From Calycina herbarum (Eukaryota > Ascomycota > Leotiomycetes > Helotiales > Pezizellaceae), in assembly GCA_001414485.1 (NCBI GenBank), contig LLEY01000038.1:1-64000 (forward strand): a DNA stretch of 64,000 bases. Direction: 5' to 3'. The position numbers and the translations under genes are program-made. Under the pieces are notes generated by a model. The model was not told the DNA's origin, searched no databases, and saw only the letters and a list, made by a program, of their open reading frames with translations. Positions 45,801 through 58,679 of the stretch are shown piece by piece (positions within the stretch are counted from its first letter, which is position 1; every line of letters starts with the position of its first letter).

Positions 45801-46651
45801 CAAAGTCATGCGATGCTACCACCAGTGAGTGTACGAATTGATGATCTGGTCCGTGCACGCAAGCATAAAGCATAATAAAGTAATATTTCAACGTTTTAAA
45901 GCTCTATCTACTACAACTTTAACTTAATAGGTCTACTACTATTCTTAGTAAGTCTATAGTATCTATCTAGTATCTCTATAACTCTTTTATAAATCTTCTT
46001 TATTATAACCTTATTCTATTCCTCTTATAAGATAGTTTTAAGCTTCTCTATTATTCTCTAAGTTCTCTAGTAAGCTCTTTATTTAATAATATTCTATATA
46101 CTCTTTATAAGACTTAAATCGAGAGACTAAGAAGAGTATTCTAGAGTTTAGATTCTATAGCTTTTACGTAGTTTAGTAGCTAGACTAGCTTTTTTTAAAC
46201 TATAGCTAGAATTCTTCTCTTCTTTCTCGTTATTATAAAACTAGAGTTCTAAGTACTTAAAGAACTAATTTATATAAGCTATAATATAAAGTTTTACTCT
46301 CTTTTCCTCTCTCGTTCTATAATATTTCCGTCGTTATATTAGTATCTATAACGGTTTATACTCGAAGAGTACTCGGTCTACCGACCTTCGTATAAACACG
46401 TGACCTCACGTGACCTCCTGTGACAACCTCGGCAATTACCTTACTCGGTAATCACTTTATCGATCTATAATAAGAGCTTAAAGTTTACTACCTCGGTAAT
46501 TACCTTAGTAACAGAAGCTATAACAAAAGCTATAATAAAAGCTATAATATTAGAATTAACTTATTCTCTCTTATATTTACTTATTAAGTACGTCGAACGA
46601 ACTATATATAGTAGATTCTTCGAACCTCTCTTATATATATAGTATAAGTAT

Positions 46652-46845
46652 AAAATCCTTTATAGTTAAGATATAAGATCTTATACGAAAATCCTTTATA
46701 GTTAAGATATAAGATCTTATACGAAAATCCTTTATAGTTAAAATATAAGGTTTTATATAAATACAACAGTCTAAAGTATATAGTAGACGACTATAAATAT
46801 AATAGTCTAAAGTATATAATAGATAACTATAAATATAACAGAGAA
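46652..46845. repeat. 36-bp tandem repeat array
   Basis: Three 36-bp units starting AAAATCCTTTATAGTTAA at 46652, 46688 and 46724. They are directly followed by units of a different sequence but the same 36-bp spacing, AAATACAACAGTCTAAAG at about 46759 and its variant at 46795, with a partial third at 46831. Confidence 0.85.
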
Positions 46846-48919
46846 TATAAATTTAGTAGACGTATAGAGACCTATATAAGAACCTCCGTAGTAGTTAATA
46901 GACATGTTTAACTAGTAGTAGCGAGAGATATAGCTTTTTACTAAAAGTTAGAACTAATTAATAGCTAACCTTTCTAGCTATTAAGAAGAAGCTTCTATAA
47001 AGCTTAAAAAAAGACTTCCTTCTTCTAACCTTCTATAACCTACGCCTATATCTACCTCGACACTAGTATCAGTTATAAATACTAATTATAAGCTAAAATA
47101 CTACCTTCTCTACCTAGAAAGATACGATAGAAGTACGTCTAACCTCTTTTCTTAATTCGAAGGCCTTTTATAAGCGAAGCTAGAAATCGATAGTCTATTA
47201 ATTAGATAAGAGAAGGAAAGAGTCTAGTATATCTTTAAAGGACTCTTAGAAGACGTAGCTATAAGGATTTTCTCTTAGATAGAATATACTTATTTAGAGA
47301 ATAAATTCATAGTTATAGAATTTTTAGAACAGCTTTATATAGCGTTCTATAACCCTTAGCTATAGTAGAAAGCGCTTAGCTAGATTAACTAGACAAAGTA
47401 AAACTAATAGCTTTTAGTAAATTCCTTAACGAATTTAATTAGCTAATCCTAGAGGCTTCTAGCTAGAGATAGAATAACATAATTAAGAAAGATTACTTAA
47501 AAGCTACTCTTAGTATAAAGCTAATTACTATAACTATTAGTATCTAAGAAAACAGTACCTATAATAGATACTATAAATAATTATAAATAATTACTAATTA
47601 GCTAAACGAAGTTGCTAATCTTACTTCTTAGTAAATAAAGAAGCTTTAAATAATTTTACCTAGAGTTATATATAAATCGAAGAATAGGTCTTTATATAAT
47701 ATAATAGACTAGGAACTAACTATAGTAGTCTTCTCTACTTAATTAAAGGAACTACGATAAGGCTTAGACGAAGTTCTTATAGAAAGAAGAAGCTTAGGCC
47801 TCTGCCTAAGATATAGACTCGAAGGATACCGAGTCTAGAATTATAAGACGAAGATAAAGTAGATAACGAAGAAAGTCTAAGTAGCTTCTATCTAGAAGAA
47901 AGACGTTAAAAGAATCGTAGAAGTCTCTAACTCTAACGATTTAGAGAAAGAATAGCTTCTAATAAAAGACGTTATTAGAAGTAGAAGAAGGTTTTAAAAG
48001 AAGTAGTAGAGGAATAGCTTAAGTTCTAAGAGAAGTTAATAAATAGTCTCTTATTTTTAGTTTCTATATTAGTTAAGAAAGAATATTTTATAAAGACTCT
48101 TCTTAACTCTAGATATTTATTATATAGACTTATTAGCTCCTTCTTTACTACTTAGAATAATCTTTAGTATATTTCTATCTTCTCTTAAAAGCTCTCTAGC
48201 TTTAATACTCTCTTAGATAATATAGTAACAAAAGTCGCTACTATCTCTTTAGATATTAATAGATACTATAAAGCTAGGTTGTTTCTCTATATTATTCCTT
48301 ACTTAGAATTATATAATATAATTCTAGAACTCTCTTAGATTATTAAATAAGACGCTTAAATTAATAGTTCTATCTTTAAATAATTTATCTTCTTAATAAA
48401 TATACTTATATAAAATTAAGCTAAAAGACTAGAAGCTAGCTACTATATAAGTTCCTCTGTCGATTACTAGTCTATCTTTATAAGAGCTTTCTAAATAATA
48501 ATAAATAAATCTAGTTGAAATATATAAGTATTCTTAGCTAGCTTATAAGATATTATAAAAGTACTTAAGAAGACGAAGAAGACGAAAACTGTCGATATAA
48601 TTAAAGTAAATAACACTCTATATAACCTTCTCGCTTAAGATCTATTTAAGTAGATAGAGCAGCTAACTTTGCTCTATATATACAAACGATAATATACTCT
48701 TTTTATATTATACTATTAGCTACTAAGTTATACTAATACTAATTAGTATCGCGTACGTAGATTAGAAAAACTAGCTATACGTATCGCGGTTCTCGGAATC
48801 GTAAGCTTACGTATAGTTACGTAGTTATATAAAGTAGACTCCTCTTCTCGGAAGAGACTTCTTCTACTAGTTACACCCCTGATAATACTACTACAAACTC
48901 TTAGACTTGTAGTATAGTT

Positions 48920-49135
48920 ATAATAACCTTATAACCTCTCTGAATTATAATAATCTTATAATCTTATAACCTCTTCGACTAATAATATAATCTTATAACC
49001 TTATAACCTCTTCGACTTATAATATAACCTTATAACCTTATAACCTCTTTAACTTATAATATAACTAATATAACCTTATAACCTCTTCGACTTATAATAT
49101 AACTAATATAACCTTATAACCTCTTCGACTTATAG
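48920..49135. repeat. Minisatellite, 35-38 bp units
   Basis: Six units with core ATAACCTCTTCGACTTATAA; the CCTCT of each starts at 48935, 48970, 49007, 49044, 49082 and 49120. Unit length rises from 35 to 38 bp. Confidence 0.85.
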
Positions 49136-50525
49136 TACTACTCTACTTATAACCGCTCTTATAACCGCTCTTAAACTCTTTAGAACAGCTATTATACAAA
49201 GACAATTCACCTGATTTTAATAACTTATAAGTATTAAAAGTATAACTTATAATAAAACAAAATTATAATATACTATTCACCTAGTATAAGATATCACTTA
49301 TTATTACTACTTTAAGTACTAATAACTTCGTCGACATACTAATACTATAGTACTACTACTATAGTAGGTTGAAGATAAGGAAGCTACGGCTTATATAAAT
49401 ATAAAGTTAGAGGAATACGATATTAATAATATATATAACGATTATCTCTAAGAGATATATCGTATAGACTTTAATAACTAGCTAGAATCGAAGTTTGTAA
49501 ATATAGAAAGAAGTACTCTTATTAAGATATATAAGTTACTATATAATCGAGGTATATAAGTAGAGACGGATAGATATAAAACTATTATATTAAAGGTACT
49601 TTATAATATAGCTTAAGAACTTATAAAACCTAAATAAGTAATCTATTATTATTATTATTCTTACGCTGCGTAGGCTATAGGCCGAGCTCTAAGAGTAAGT
49701 AGTACATCTTCTGTTCTAGTTTATAATACCTTTTAGCCTGTTCTTCTTCGCCTCTTAAGTTTCTTTACAAGCGTGCGATACTCCTTTCTTAATTCCTACT
49801 ACTATCTATTCAGAGCTCTTCTCTCTAACCTAGTAACAAACTAGGGAGTAGGTTAAAGTACTTAACCGCTAAAGCGTATATTAGTAGTATAGAGAGTGTC
49901 TAGGCACTCTCTTAAAACTAGCGGAGCTAGGGTCTTACTCTCTAGCGCGCCTTAGCTCTCTCTTCCTCTTCCTCTCTTTCTCTTACCTCTTCCTCGTCTT
50001 TCTCTCTGTCCTCTTCGAGCAATTCTAGCGCTAGCTTATATTCCTAAAGTCTTTTAAGCTCGAGTAGCTAGGTAGTGATTCTCGGCGCTAGCTCTCTATT
50101 CGCTAGTACTTCTCTAAGTTCTCTTAAGTCTCTAATACTCTTTCTAAGGACTCTTATAAGTGCTTCTCTCTCTTATAGAATATCTTAGTAGAATAGTACT
50201 AGATGCTCTACTATCTCTCTTCTGCCTACGTATATATACTATAGTATTAGCTAGCCTAGTACTCTTCTTATAAAGAGGAAGACGTTAAGCTCTATTACCT
50301 CTATTCTTACCTAGACGAGTAGCGAGCTCTTTGCCTTAGTAAGCCCTTTATAGACTTTCTATAGCTCCTAGTTTACTAGGTCTACCTTATCTAACACTTC
50401 TATATACTATATTAGGTTCTTCTCTCGAGCTCTCTTTCTTTAAGCCTCTAGGCGTTCCTACTACTCTATAAGCGTAGTATTATATCCGAAACTCTCTCTC
50501 TCTATTCCTTACTCTTCTTCTTATA

Positions 50526-50959
50526 TGTAACGAAACTCAACTGAACTAAACAAAGATGACTAAGTCTCGAAGGTTGGTATGTAGTAAGAAGTATAAATAC
50601 GCCAGGTTGTTTACTTAGAAGTGAACTCGTTACTTATATCAAAGATATTAAATAAGATAATAAGATTAATAACTAAAGTTAAGTACGAAGCTCCTATCTA
50701 ATAGCAGACGTGCTAGTCTTATATAGATGCTTCCTTCCTCGTGCTAGCTTGCTAGCTTAGTCGCTCCGTCGCTGCTAGACTACTAGACCTGTCGCCCCGT
50801 CTAGCGAACTCTTATCACGTGATTATAACTAAAGGAAATCCCTAGATCGCTTAGCTAACCTAACCGATCCCTATCTACTATAAGAGTATTCCGATAGTGC
50901 TTAACCTGTTAGGACGCTGCCTAGTCTTTACTTATTACGTGTATACGTGATTCGTAATA
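50526..50959 (-). repeat. 3' LTR of gypsy element A
   Basis: 434 bp, the same length as its partner at 58680-59113. Differences I noticed are C/T and G/A transitions, as RIP gives, rather than indels. Confidence 0.9.
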
Positions 50960-51119
50960 CTATCCCCTTCTTAGCTTAGCGTGTCCCTACGCTTAAGTAT
51001 AACCTAAGAAATATTATTAGAAAGCTAGCAGCCTTCTTTCTTTTCTAATATAAATACCCCTCGTTCTTTACAACGAACTGACTACGAAGCTCTTAGTAGA
51101 GTAATTAATTTATCTAGTA

Positions 51120-51676
51120 AGAAAATAGCTCTATATACCTGTTGTAAAAACGCTAATAAGGAATATAAGTGTTTTAGTCCTAGAGACTAAAAGCTATTAT
51201 AGTATAGTCGCTATACTACTATAAACAAGTCTTATAATATTCGTATTATTAATCGAATATCTGTAGTAAACGAGTAGGAGAGCGTCGACTCCTAGATCGA
51301 GCAGCTAGATAATAAAGAGGAGAAGAGTTATACGATTATAGCCGAGGCTATAGCTCGTATTCGTCGACTAAAGAAGCAAAAACGCTAACTCTATAAGAAA
51401 CGTTAAAGGATAATAGCTACTGGTCTTAACTCGCTTAATAAGTTAGATACTACTAAAGATTTAGAAAGAAAGAAGAAAGAGAAGGAGGAAGAAAAGAAGC
51501 GGATAGAAGAAGAGGCTACTAGGCTAGCCGCCCTCTCTACGCCCGACGTCTCCGACCCTGTCTTCGCTCTAGGCCTCGACCTAGTCTTTCTTAAGTCCTT
51601 TTCTACTAACTATATAATATAGGCAGACTTAGGTTTCAATAGTAGAACTCCTAAAGTTCCTCTAAGTACTAGCTAA
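51120..51676 (+). pseudogene. Antisense ORF in gypsy element A
   Basis: On the plus strand, opposite to gag-pol and between the integrase end and the 3' LTR, one frame can be followed for about 180 codons to TAA at 51674-51676. It is interrupted only by TAG/TAA codons explicable from CAG, TGG or CAA. It reads CCKNANKEYKC early, then EEKSYTIIAEAIARIRRLKK, then the charged coiled-coil stretch KDLERKKKEKEEEKKRIEEE, then SDPVFALGLDLVFL. I recall similar Cys-plus-coiled-coil ORFs in other fungal gypsy elements, but function is unknown. Confidence 0.6.
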
Positions 51677-53627
51677 TGTTTTTTCTAGGTTTCTAAGTGT
51701 TTTCTAAATATAGGTAATCTAACTATTTTATTAAATATCTAACCTATCCTCTAATAAGTCTATAGTTAAGAATCCTCTTAACTTTATACTTAGCGTTTAG
51801 ATTTACTAGTTAAATTTCTATAAGTAGGGCTAGTAGTGCTCTTAGTAGTACTAGTTCAAGTAGGGATATATAGAATACTAGGTAGATGTTTATTATCCTT
51901 AGTAGTACTAATTTATAATTTAAAGGTACTTTAACACGTTTGATTTTAAATAGTCTAAGTTTTTTATAATCTAGTTTATTACTTAGTCTTTTCGTATTAA
52001 TATTCTTTTATACTAAGTAGACTTTATCTCCCTCTTTTAGTATTAGCTCTTAACTACGTCGTTTGTTATAGTAGTACGTGTTTCTTTCTACTATAAATTA
52101 TAGGTCCTCTATAAGTTCCTTATATAGACTCTTAATTTTTAAGACCTAAATATAAGCAAGTTAGTTATTAATAGTTATAGATAGTAGTTCTCGATATACT
52201 ATTAATTTATACCTAAAATTAGTATAGAATAGCGTAATAAGTATTATTTCTATTACTAAACTGTTATAAGCAAACTATACTAAAGATAGTAGTTCTACTT
52301 AGTTATCTTACTAGTAGTTTATATAATAATAAAGGTATGTTTTAACTACTTAATTCATCTGTTCGTTTCCTCTATTTATTTAAGAGTAGAAAGCTATAGA
52401 TAGCTTCTTCTTCGTACCTAATTGCTTTATAAGAGTGATCTAGAATTTTAAGGTAAAGAGTTTATCTCTATCTAAGAGTATTTCTTTAGGTAGTCTATAT
52501 CTTAAGACTACTTCTCTAAGGAACGTAAATACTAATTCCTTAGCTATACTTGATTCTATATATACTATTAGAATTATATACTTTATAAGACGTTCTATAA
52601 TAACTAGGATTATGTTATATTTAACTCCTGTTATTAGATCTTTAGATTTTAGTAATTTAATAATAAAATCTATAGATATTAATTTCTAAGGTATCTATAA
52701 TATTAGAGTAGTATTTATCTATTTATAAGAAGTATAATAGGAAGCCTTATTCCTAGTATAGGTATTACATTCTGCTATTACTTTCTTAACTATTATAGAT
52801 AACCGATTAATATAGTAGTATTATCTTATCCTCTAGAGGGTTCTACGAATTCCTTAGTAACTATAAGCGGGCGTAGTATAGTATTCCTATATAAACTCCT
52901 TTACGTATAAGCTAGGAACCTATAGTTTCTCTTTTATATACTAATTATAACCTTTATATATATTCTAAATTTTATCTATCTAGATGTCGTTTATTACTAC
53001 TATTTTATATATAGTAGGTGCTAAGTCTCTATTCTTAAGAGTTTTTAAGATTATAATCTTTTTATACTCTTTATCTCTCTTATATCTAGGTTTTCGACTA
53101 AGAGTATTAGCTTAAGTATTTAATATTCCTTTTATATATCGAATAATAATATTAAATCCTTCTAATATTTCTAACTATCTAGCTAATTATTTCGTTATAA
53201 GTTCCTTAGTTGTTATAAATGTCCTAAGATTCTTATAGTTAGATAAAACTATAACTAGGTGTTTTACTAACTATAAATAGATTCTCTAGTATTCTAAAGC
53301 TAATACTATAATAAGTAATTCCTTATTAAAGATACTATAGTTTTATTATACTAGGTTAAATATCTTAAAATAATATATAATAGGTATAAGTTTTCCTTTA
53401 TTATTTAGCTATAAGTAAACTATACCTACTACTATGTCTAAGACGTCCGTTTTAATTGTACTAGGCTTGTCTATATCGAAATTATATAGAATAGGTTTTT
53501 CTATAAACTTTATTTTAATTTCTTAAAAAGCGTTCTCTATCTATTTATTCTATATAAATTTAATAGCTTTTTTAACTAGTTCTAATATTAGTTTAGTAAT
53601 CTTTATATAGTCTTAGATAAACAGATA

Positions 53628-55487
53628 ACGTGTTTTATCACTTGGCGAGCTATATCACTTGGCGAGCCACTTTTCTAGACCTCTTAACTACTAAACCCTA
53701 TAACACTACTAAATTAAGCTTAAAACAGTTAATTCAAATCGGAGTCTAATGAACTAGATACATCTACAGCTTCTAAGCAGGTTCTTATATTATAGCTAGG
53801 TTTGCGGCAGATACTACAGACCTGATCAGTCGTGCGGCGCCGCTTCGACGAACCCTTGCTAATATCTTCGTCGCGTCTTTTTTCTTTAACTAAGCTCTTA
53901 TCTTTTAAAAGCTGCTCTGCCTACGATCTAGTAAGAAGTCTAGAATCTTATAAACGAGTTCTTTTTACGCGTCGCTGCTTTGAAAGGACTTTATTTACCT
54001 CTTTAAGCGTCTTAATTCTATTAGTTACAAGTGTTAACTTATAGTTAATTGCGACTATAGCCTTTACTAGCTAGTCGACAGTAGTAATGATCGGAGTTAG
54101 CGAGCTTCCCTAGTGCTTAGCTACCCGATCTTTAATTAGAGTAGACTAGGAAATAGCTTTAATTGTATTCTTTAGTGTCTAGGAGACCCAAGGTTAGGGT
54201 AAACTAGGAGGTGTTTTATAGAGAGAAGGCGTCTATAAACGAATATCTAGCTTTGATATTACTGCTTATAGGTTCTAAGGTACTAGGCTAGACCCTTGGA
54301 AGCTACTTTTAACGTTTTTTTCTATAAAAACTATGGTAAAGGCTGCTTTAAATATAGGAAAGAACTCGTCCTTAGTGATATATATGATTTGAAGCCGGAC
54401 TAGACGTGATATCTGGTTACTGTATACCTGTTTTAACGAGCTAAATAAGCCGACGTTAAGAGGCTGAGTTAAGTGCGAAGAATAAGGAGGTAGGTATAGT
54501 GGTATTATATCGTTTTCCTTATAGTATTCGTTGAACTCGGCGTTGACGTAGCTCTTGTAACTGTCTAATATAAGTATCCGATAACGGCTAACTCGACGTG
54601 CCCGAGTTGTTTGATCAAAGTGTTTAAGCTATTCTAAACCTGTATTATTATTAGTCTAACTGTTTTAAGTTGTTTTAACAACCTAATCCGCTGGTATGTT
54701 ATTGTTCTAGTACTAAGGCGTAAGGTGAAATCGACCTTAAACGTATAGAAAAGGGGGTACTATATAGCTGTCTGCTATAACCGTATAAATCGCTGTAGCC
54801 TATTCCTGATTACTAGGCTAAATAAGCTTTAGATTAGACTGTCGATCAGAGCGTATAACGACTGTCTTTCCGCTGATTATGTCTATTATAAAGCTGGTCT
54901 CGTCGAAGTTATAGAAATCGGAGTCTTAGATCTTGTACTTTGTACGTATATTTGTAACTAATCGAAACCATGTGCTTAATATGTCCGGATCTTCTAAGAG
55001 GGCTCTCTAGTAGTTGTAGGCGCGAGAAAGACGCGTAGAAAGCTCTGGTCGTCGTTGAATAAAGCGAGAGGTCTAGTACTTCTCGACGCGTCGTGTACTA
55101 CGCTTGTCTATCAGAAGGTCGGCTATATCTTATACATCTGCTCTCTGGGGCGAAAACCCTCTAGCATCTTAGTCGAGAATATATTGAACAATCGCCTCCT
55201 CTTCTACTAGAGTCAGATTCGGCTGCCTATGCTAGGTATCTGTCTACGAGGTATAACCAGCTATTCTATACTATAATGTCGATCAAGGGATGTTAAACTG
55301 CTTTACTAGCTTACGTTGGCTTAAACGCAGGTTCGTTCGCTTTACTTTGATCGTAAGAGTGATTCGAGCTTCAATTGTTTATATTTAAGTTATTTTAATA
55401 TAAAGAATCGCGTCTTATAGTTAGATAGTTAGTAGTAGGGAAAAATAGCTCGCTAAGTGATGTGGCTCGCTAAGTGATAAAACACGT
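53628..55487 (-). mobile_element. Fot/pogo-type DNA transposon, second family (1860 bp)
   Basis: Terminal inverted repeats begin ACGTGTTTTATCACTTGGCG, flanked by TA (53626-53627, 55488-55489), inserted in the pol region of gypsy element A. Length equals the 18810 copy exactly. Each end has two ATCACTTGGCGAGC boxes 17 bp apart, the same layout as the other family with different box sequence. Confidence 0.9.
53729..55385 (-). pseudogene. Fot/pogo transposase remnant (copy 3)
   Basis: Minus strand. The N-terminus near 55385 reads IEARITLTIKVKRTNLRLSQ then RKLVKQFNIP, a helix-turn-helix related to, but different from, copies 1 and 2. The C-terminus reads QVCSICRKPSYNIRTC, a CCHC-like knuckle, then LEAVDVSSSLDSD before TAA at 53729. 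It is broken by several stops. Less RIP-altered than the surrounding gypsy DNA, which fits later insertion. The open plus-strand frame at 53832-54044 is its antisense shadow. Confidence 0.8.
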
Positions 55488-58400
55488 TAGTAAAAGTTTA
55501 TAAATCTAAGAAAGGACTATATATCTTTTATATTCTTTAGTAATTTCTAGTTTAAGACGTCTTAGATCTTTGCTAGATCTATTTCTATTTTCCCTAGACT
55601 AAATACCTATCTTAGAAAAAGAGTTCGAGTTACTCTAAACTTGTATTTTAAGAGTTTTAACTAAGAGTTTACTCTTATAAGTTATTATAAAACTTCTTTA
55701 ACATATTCTTTATATTCTTCTTCTTTTTCTAAGAAGATTAATATATTATCTAAGTAATAGATTACTATTACTCCTAAAAGATCTCCTAAAATGTTATTAT
55801 TTTATCTCTAATATATAGCTAATATATTATAAAGTCTAAATAGTATAACTGTATATTTGTAAAGGCCTAATAGTAAGACAAATGCTATCTTCTATTCGTC
55901 TCTGACTTTTATTTATATAAGTCTATAGGCGTTTTATTAATCTAGTTTTATAAATCGTACTACTTTGCCTAACTTATCCTATAAGTACTAGCTAGGTAGT
56001 AGCAGATAAGCGTCCTTAACTATAGTATGATTTACTTCTTAGTAATTAATATATACTCTCTTATCTAGATCGTCTTTTTTCTTAATAATAAGTATATTTA
56101 AGATAATTAGTAACTTAGATCTTCTAATATATCCCTTCTTAATACCTTCCTTTATATAACTTTCTATTCTCTATAGGCTTTTCTAGTTATATAACTGAAG
56201 CTTCTACTTTAAAAGGTAATAACCCTCTTTTAATTTAATCTTATAATCCTATAGACAATGTTTTAGCAAAGCTTGTAAGTCTTCTAGGTTTTTAAACAAA
56301 GCCTTAAATTCTCTATACTACATAGGTATTTTATTATTAGCTGGTTTACTAACCTGTGGAGGACCCTAGACTAGGTGTCCTAGCGTTTTAGAAGAGGTAG
56401 CGCTAACCTTGTTCTAGTCTTATAATTATAATTATAAACCTACGTAATTATATTAACTAAAGGTTATTATTTAAGCCTTCTAATTAATATCTAGATTATA
56501 TTCCCTAATCTATAGTATACTAAGTATTACTTCCTTACTCTCTATTTTAATAATATTGAATTATATATCTAAGTAGTATCTTTTAATAGTAATCTCTATT
56601 AAAATAGTTTATTAATTAATAATTCTATTCTAGTATATAACGTCTATTCTATTAACTACTCCTAAGTAGTATAGCTTTATACCTTTAATTAAGACGTTTA
56701 GCTTCTTCTAAGCTACTAAGGAAAGAAAATTACTCGTTACTTTTAAATTAATTAAGACTCGGAGTTCCTTTCCTCTAATCTTCGCTATTACTATAAGTTG
56801 ATTTTCTCTAGAGGTAGCGTTTAATTCTCTAATTATTAGTTAGTAGAGCTCTCTCTATACTAACTCTGTTTCTTAGTCTATATTATATTTATTTATCTCT
56901 TAGAAGATTATACTAAATAATTTTCTACTTCTTAATTCTTAAAATATTACTCTAACTTTTCTAACTAAAGCGACTATAGTATACTAGCTTCCTATTTCTA
57001 GTATAGCTTCCTTATTATTAGGTAGTATACTTAAAAAACTAGGTTTAGAGTATCTTATAAAGTTGTTAGGACTCTACTATTACTATAAGCTGGTTTCCTC
57101 CTATAGGTCTACGACTATCTAAATATCTTCTATCTTAGGTATACTAGATAGCTTACTAGATACTACTTATTTTAGTCTAAGTTCTTTAAATTCAATAGTT
57201 TCCCTTCTAGTAATAAGGCTTACTAAAGTTATTCTATCCTATTTATTCTAAACTATTTTATAGGTAGTTAAAATAGTAGAGTTAATTCCTTAAGTAAAAT
57301 ATAAGCTCTAGAAATCAAGTTTCTAGTTTTCTATATATACCTATCTATTCCCTCTTTTAAAGGTTTTAATAAATACCTATGTTTTACCTTATTTAGGCTT
57401 ATATATTCCTAGATCCACCTCTAATAAGTTAGATATCGATTCTAACGACTCTAACGAACTCGTTAATAGTAGTAATTTATATTCTATCTAAAAGAGTAAT
57501 TTATAATCTATTTCTAACTATATATTATAATATTCTTTAAGTAATAAATCTCTATTATTATTAGTATCTTATACCTTACTAACTTATATCTTAATTCCTT
57601 CGTTTAGCTATAAGTATATAGTATCTGCTGTTATATCTATAACGTCTGTTTTAATTTACGTACTATAACCTCTAGCCTTAAGTTCTTCGTCTATAAGTTC
57701 GATTTTTTCTAGTAAAGCTACTTCTTTTTAGACAGTAGCGTTAGCTTATTTCCCTTTAAAGTCTTTCTTCTTACTATACTTATTTACTCTATAGCTAGGA
57801 AGACTATAGTTATAATATAAGTTCTACTTACGTCGACGATTTCGCTCTTTCTAGAACAGTCCTCTCTTCTAAGAGTTTTCTTTCTTAGATTCCTTCTCTA
57901 AAACCTATAATTTCCAAGTAGCGTTAATTTCTATAAGATCTCTATAATCTTTTCACCTACTCTTTCTATATTAATAACTATAACTTCCTTTCTTCTCTAG
58001 ATTCCTTTTATAAATATAGTTATTAATCTTAATTATATTATTTATTAATTTATTTAACATATCTAGAAAATCTTCTTATATAAGTTCATCCTTTATATTA
58101 TCCTTAAGCCTATAATAGAATTATTTATATAATACTTTATTATTCTATCCTATTTATATAGAGTACTATTAAAATTATAAGATATATTTAGTAGCTAAAC
58201 CCTTTTACTTAAGTATATATAAAGCTCTAACTACCTTCTTTTTTATATTAACATTCTTAAAAGCCTAGTTAATTCTATCTCTAAACTCTTAAACATTTCT
58301 AAACAAATCCCTTGTTTTCTTAGATATTTAAAGAAAGACTTTTCCTTTAGCTATCTTATTTATCTAGTAGTCTTCTAGGTATAGTTCTAACCAGTTATAA

Positions 58401-58679
58401 GCTACCCCTTTAAGATAAGTAGACAACTATATAACCTAATTAGTTTCATTTCTAAACTAAGTATAATAAAAGTTTAAGTAGAGGGAAGCTTTTATTAAAA
58501 ACTTAGCTAGTTTCTTAGGCAAGCTATTAAACAGCTTTAGAATCAGAAGTTTCACTTCCTCTTAAAGAGTAGTAACTAGTATAACTAGGGGGTCCGCAGC
58601 TAGCTTTAATAGAGTAGTTCTTAGAGTAGAAGAGGTTGCCGACATAGTAGTAATCTTACTTCTAAGTAGGTACTTAAAG

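Larger units (their letters stand above)
45880..49644. repeat. RIP-degraded repeat block with gag-like remnant
   Basis: AT-rich sequence without long frames, saturated with TpA. Between about 47090 and 47700 the plus strand can be read, through many stops, as a retroelement gag-like protein: LEIDSLLI, EKERV, IFKGLLEDVAIRIFS, IEYTYLENKF, FLEQLYIAFYNP. This order resembles fungal Ty3/gypsy gag. Element ends were not found; tandem repeats precede and follow it. Confidence 0.55.

Noticed and set aside
46652..49135. Possible CRISPR-like array from the tandem repeats
   Set aside because: Repeats are contiguous with no unique spacers, and the genome is fungal.
53832..54044. 70-codon plus frame in AT-rich block
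   Set aside because: Antisense to the transposase of Fot copy 3.
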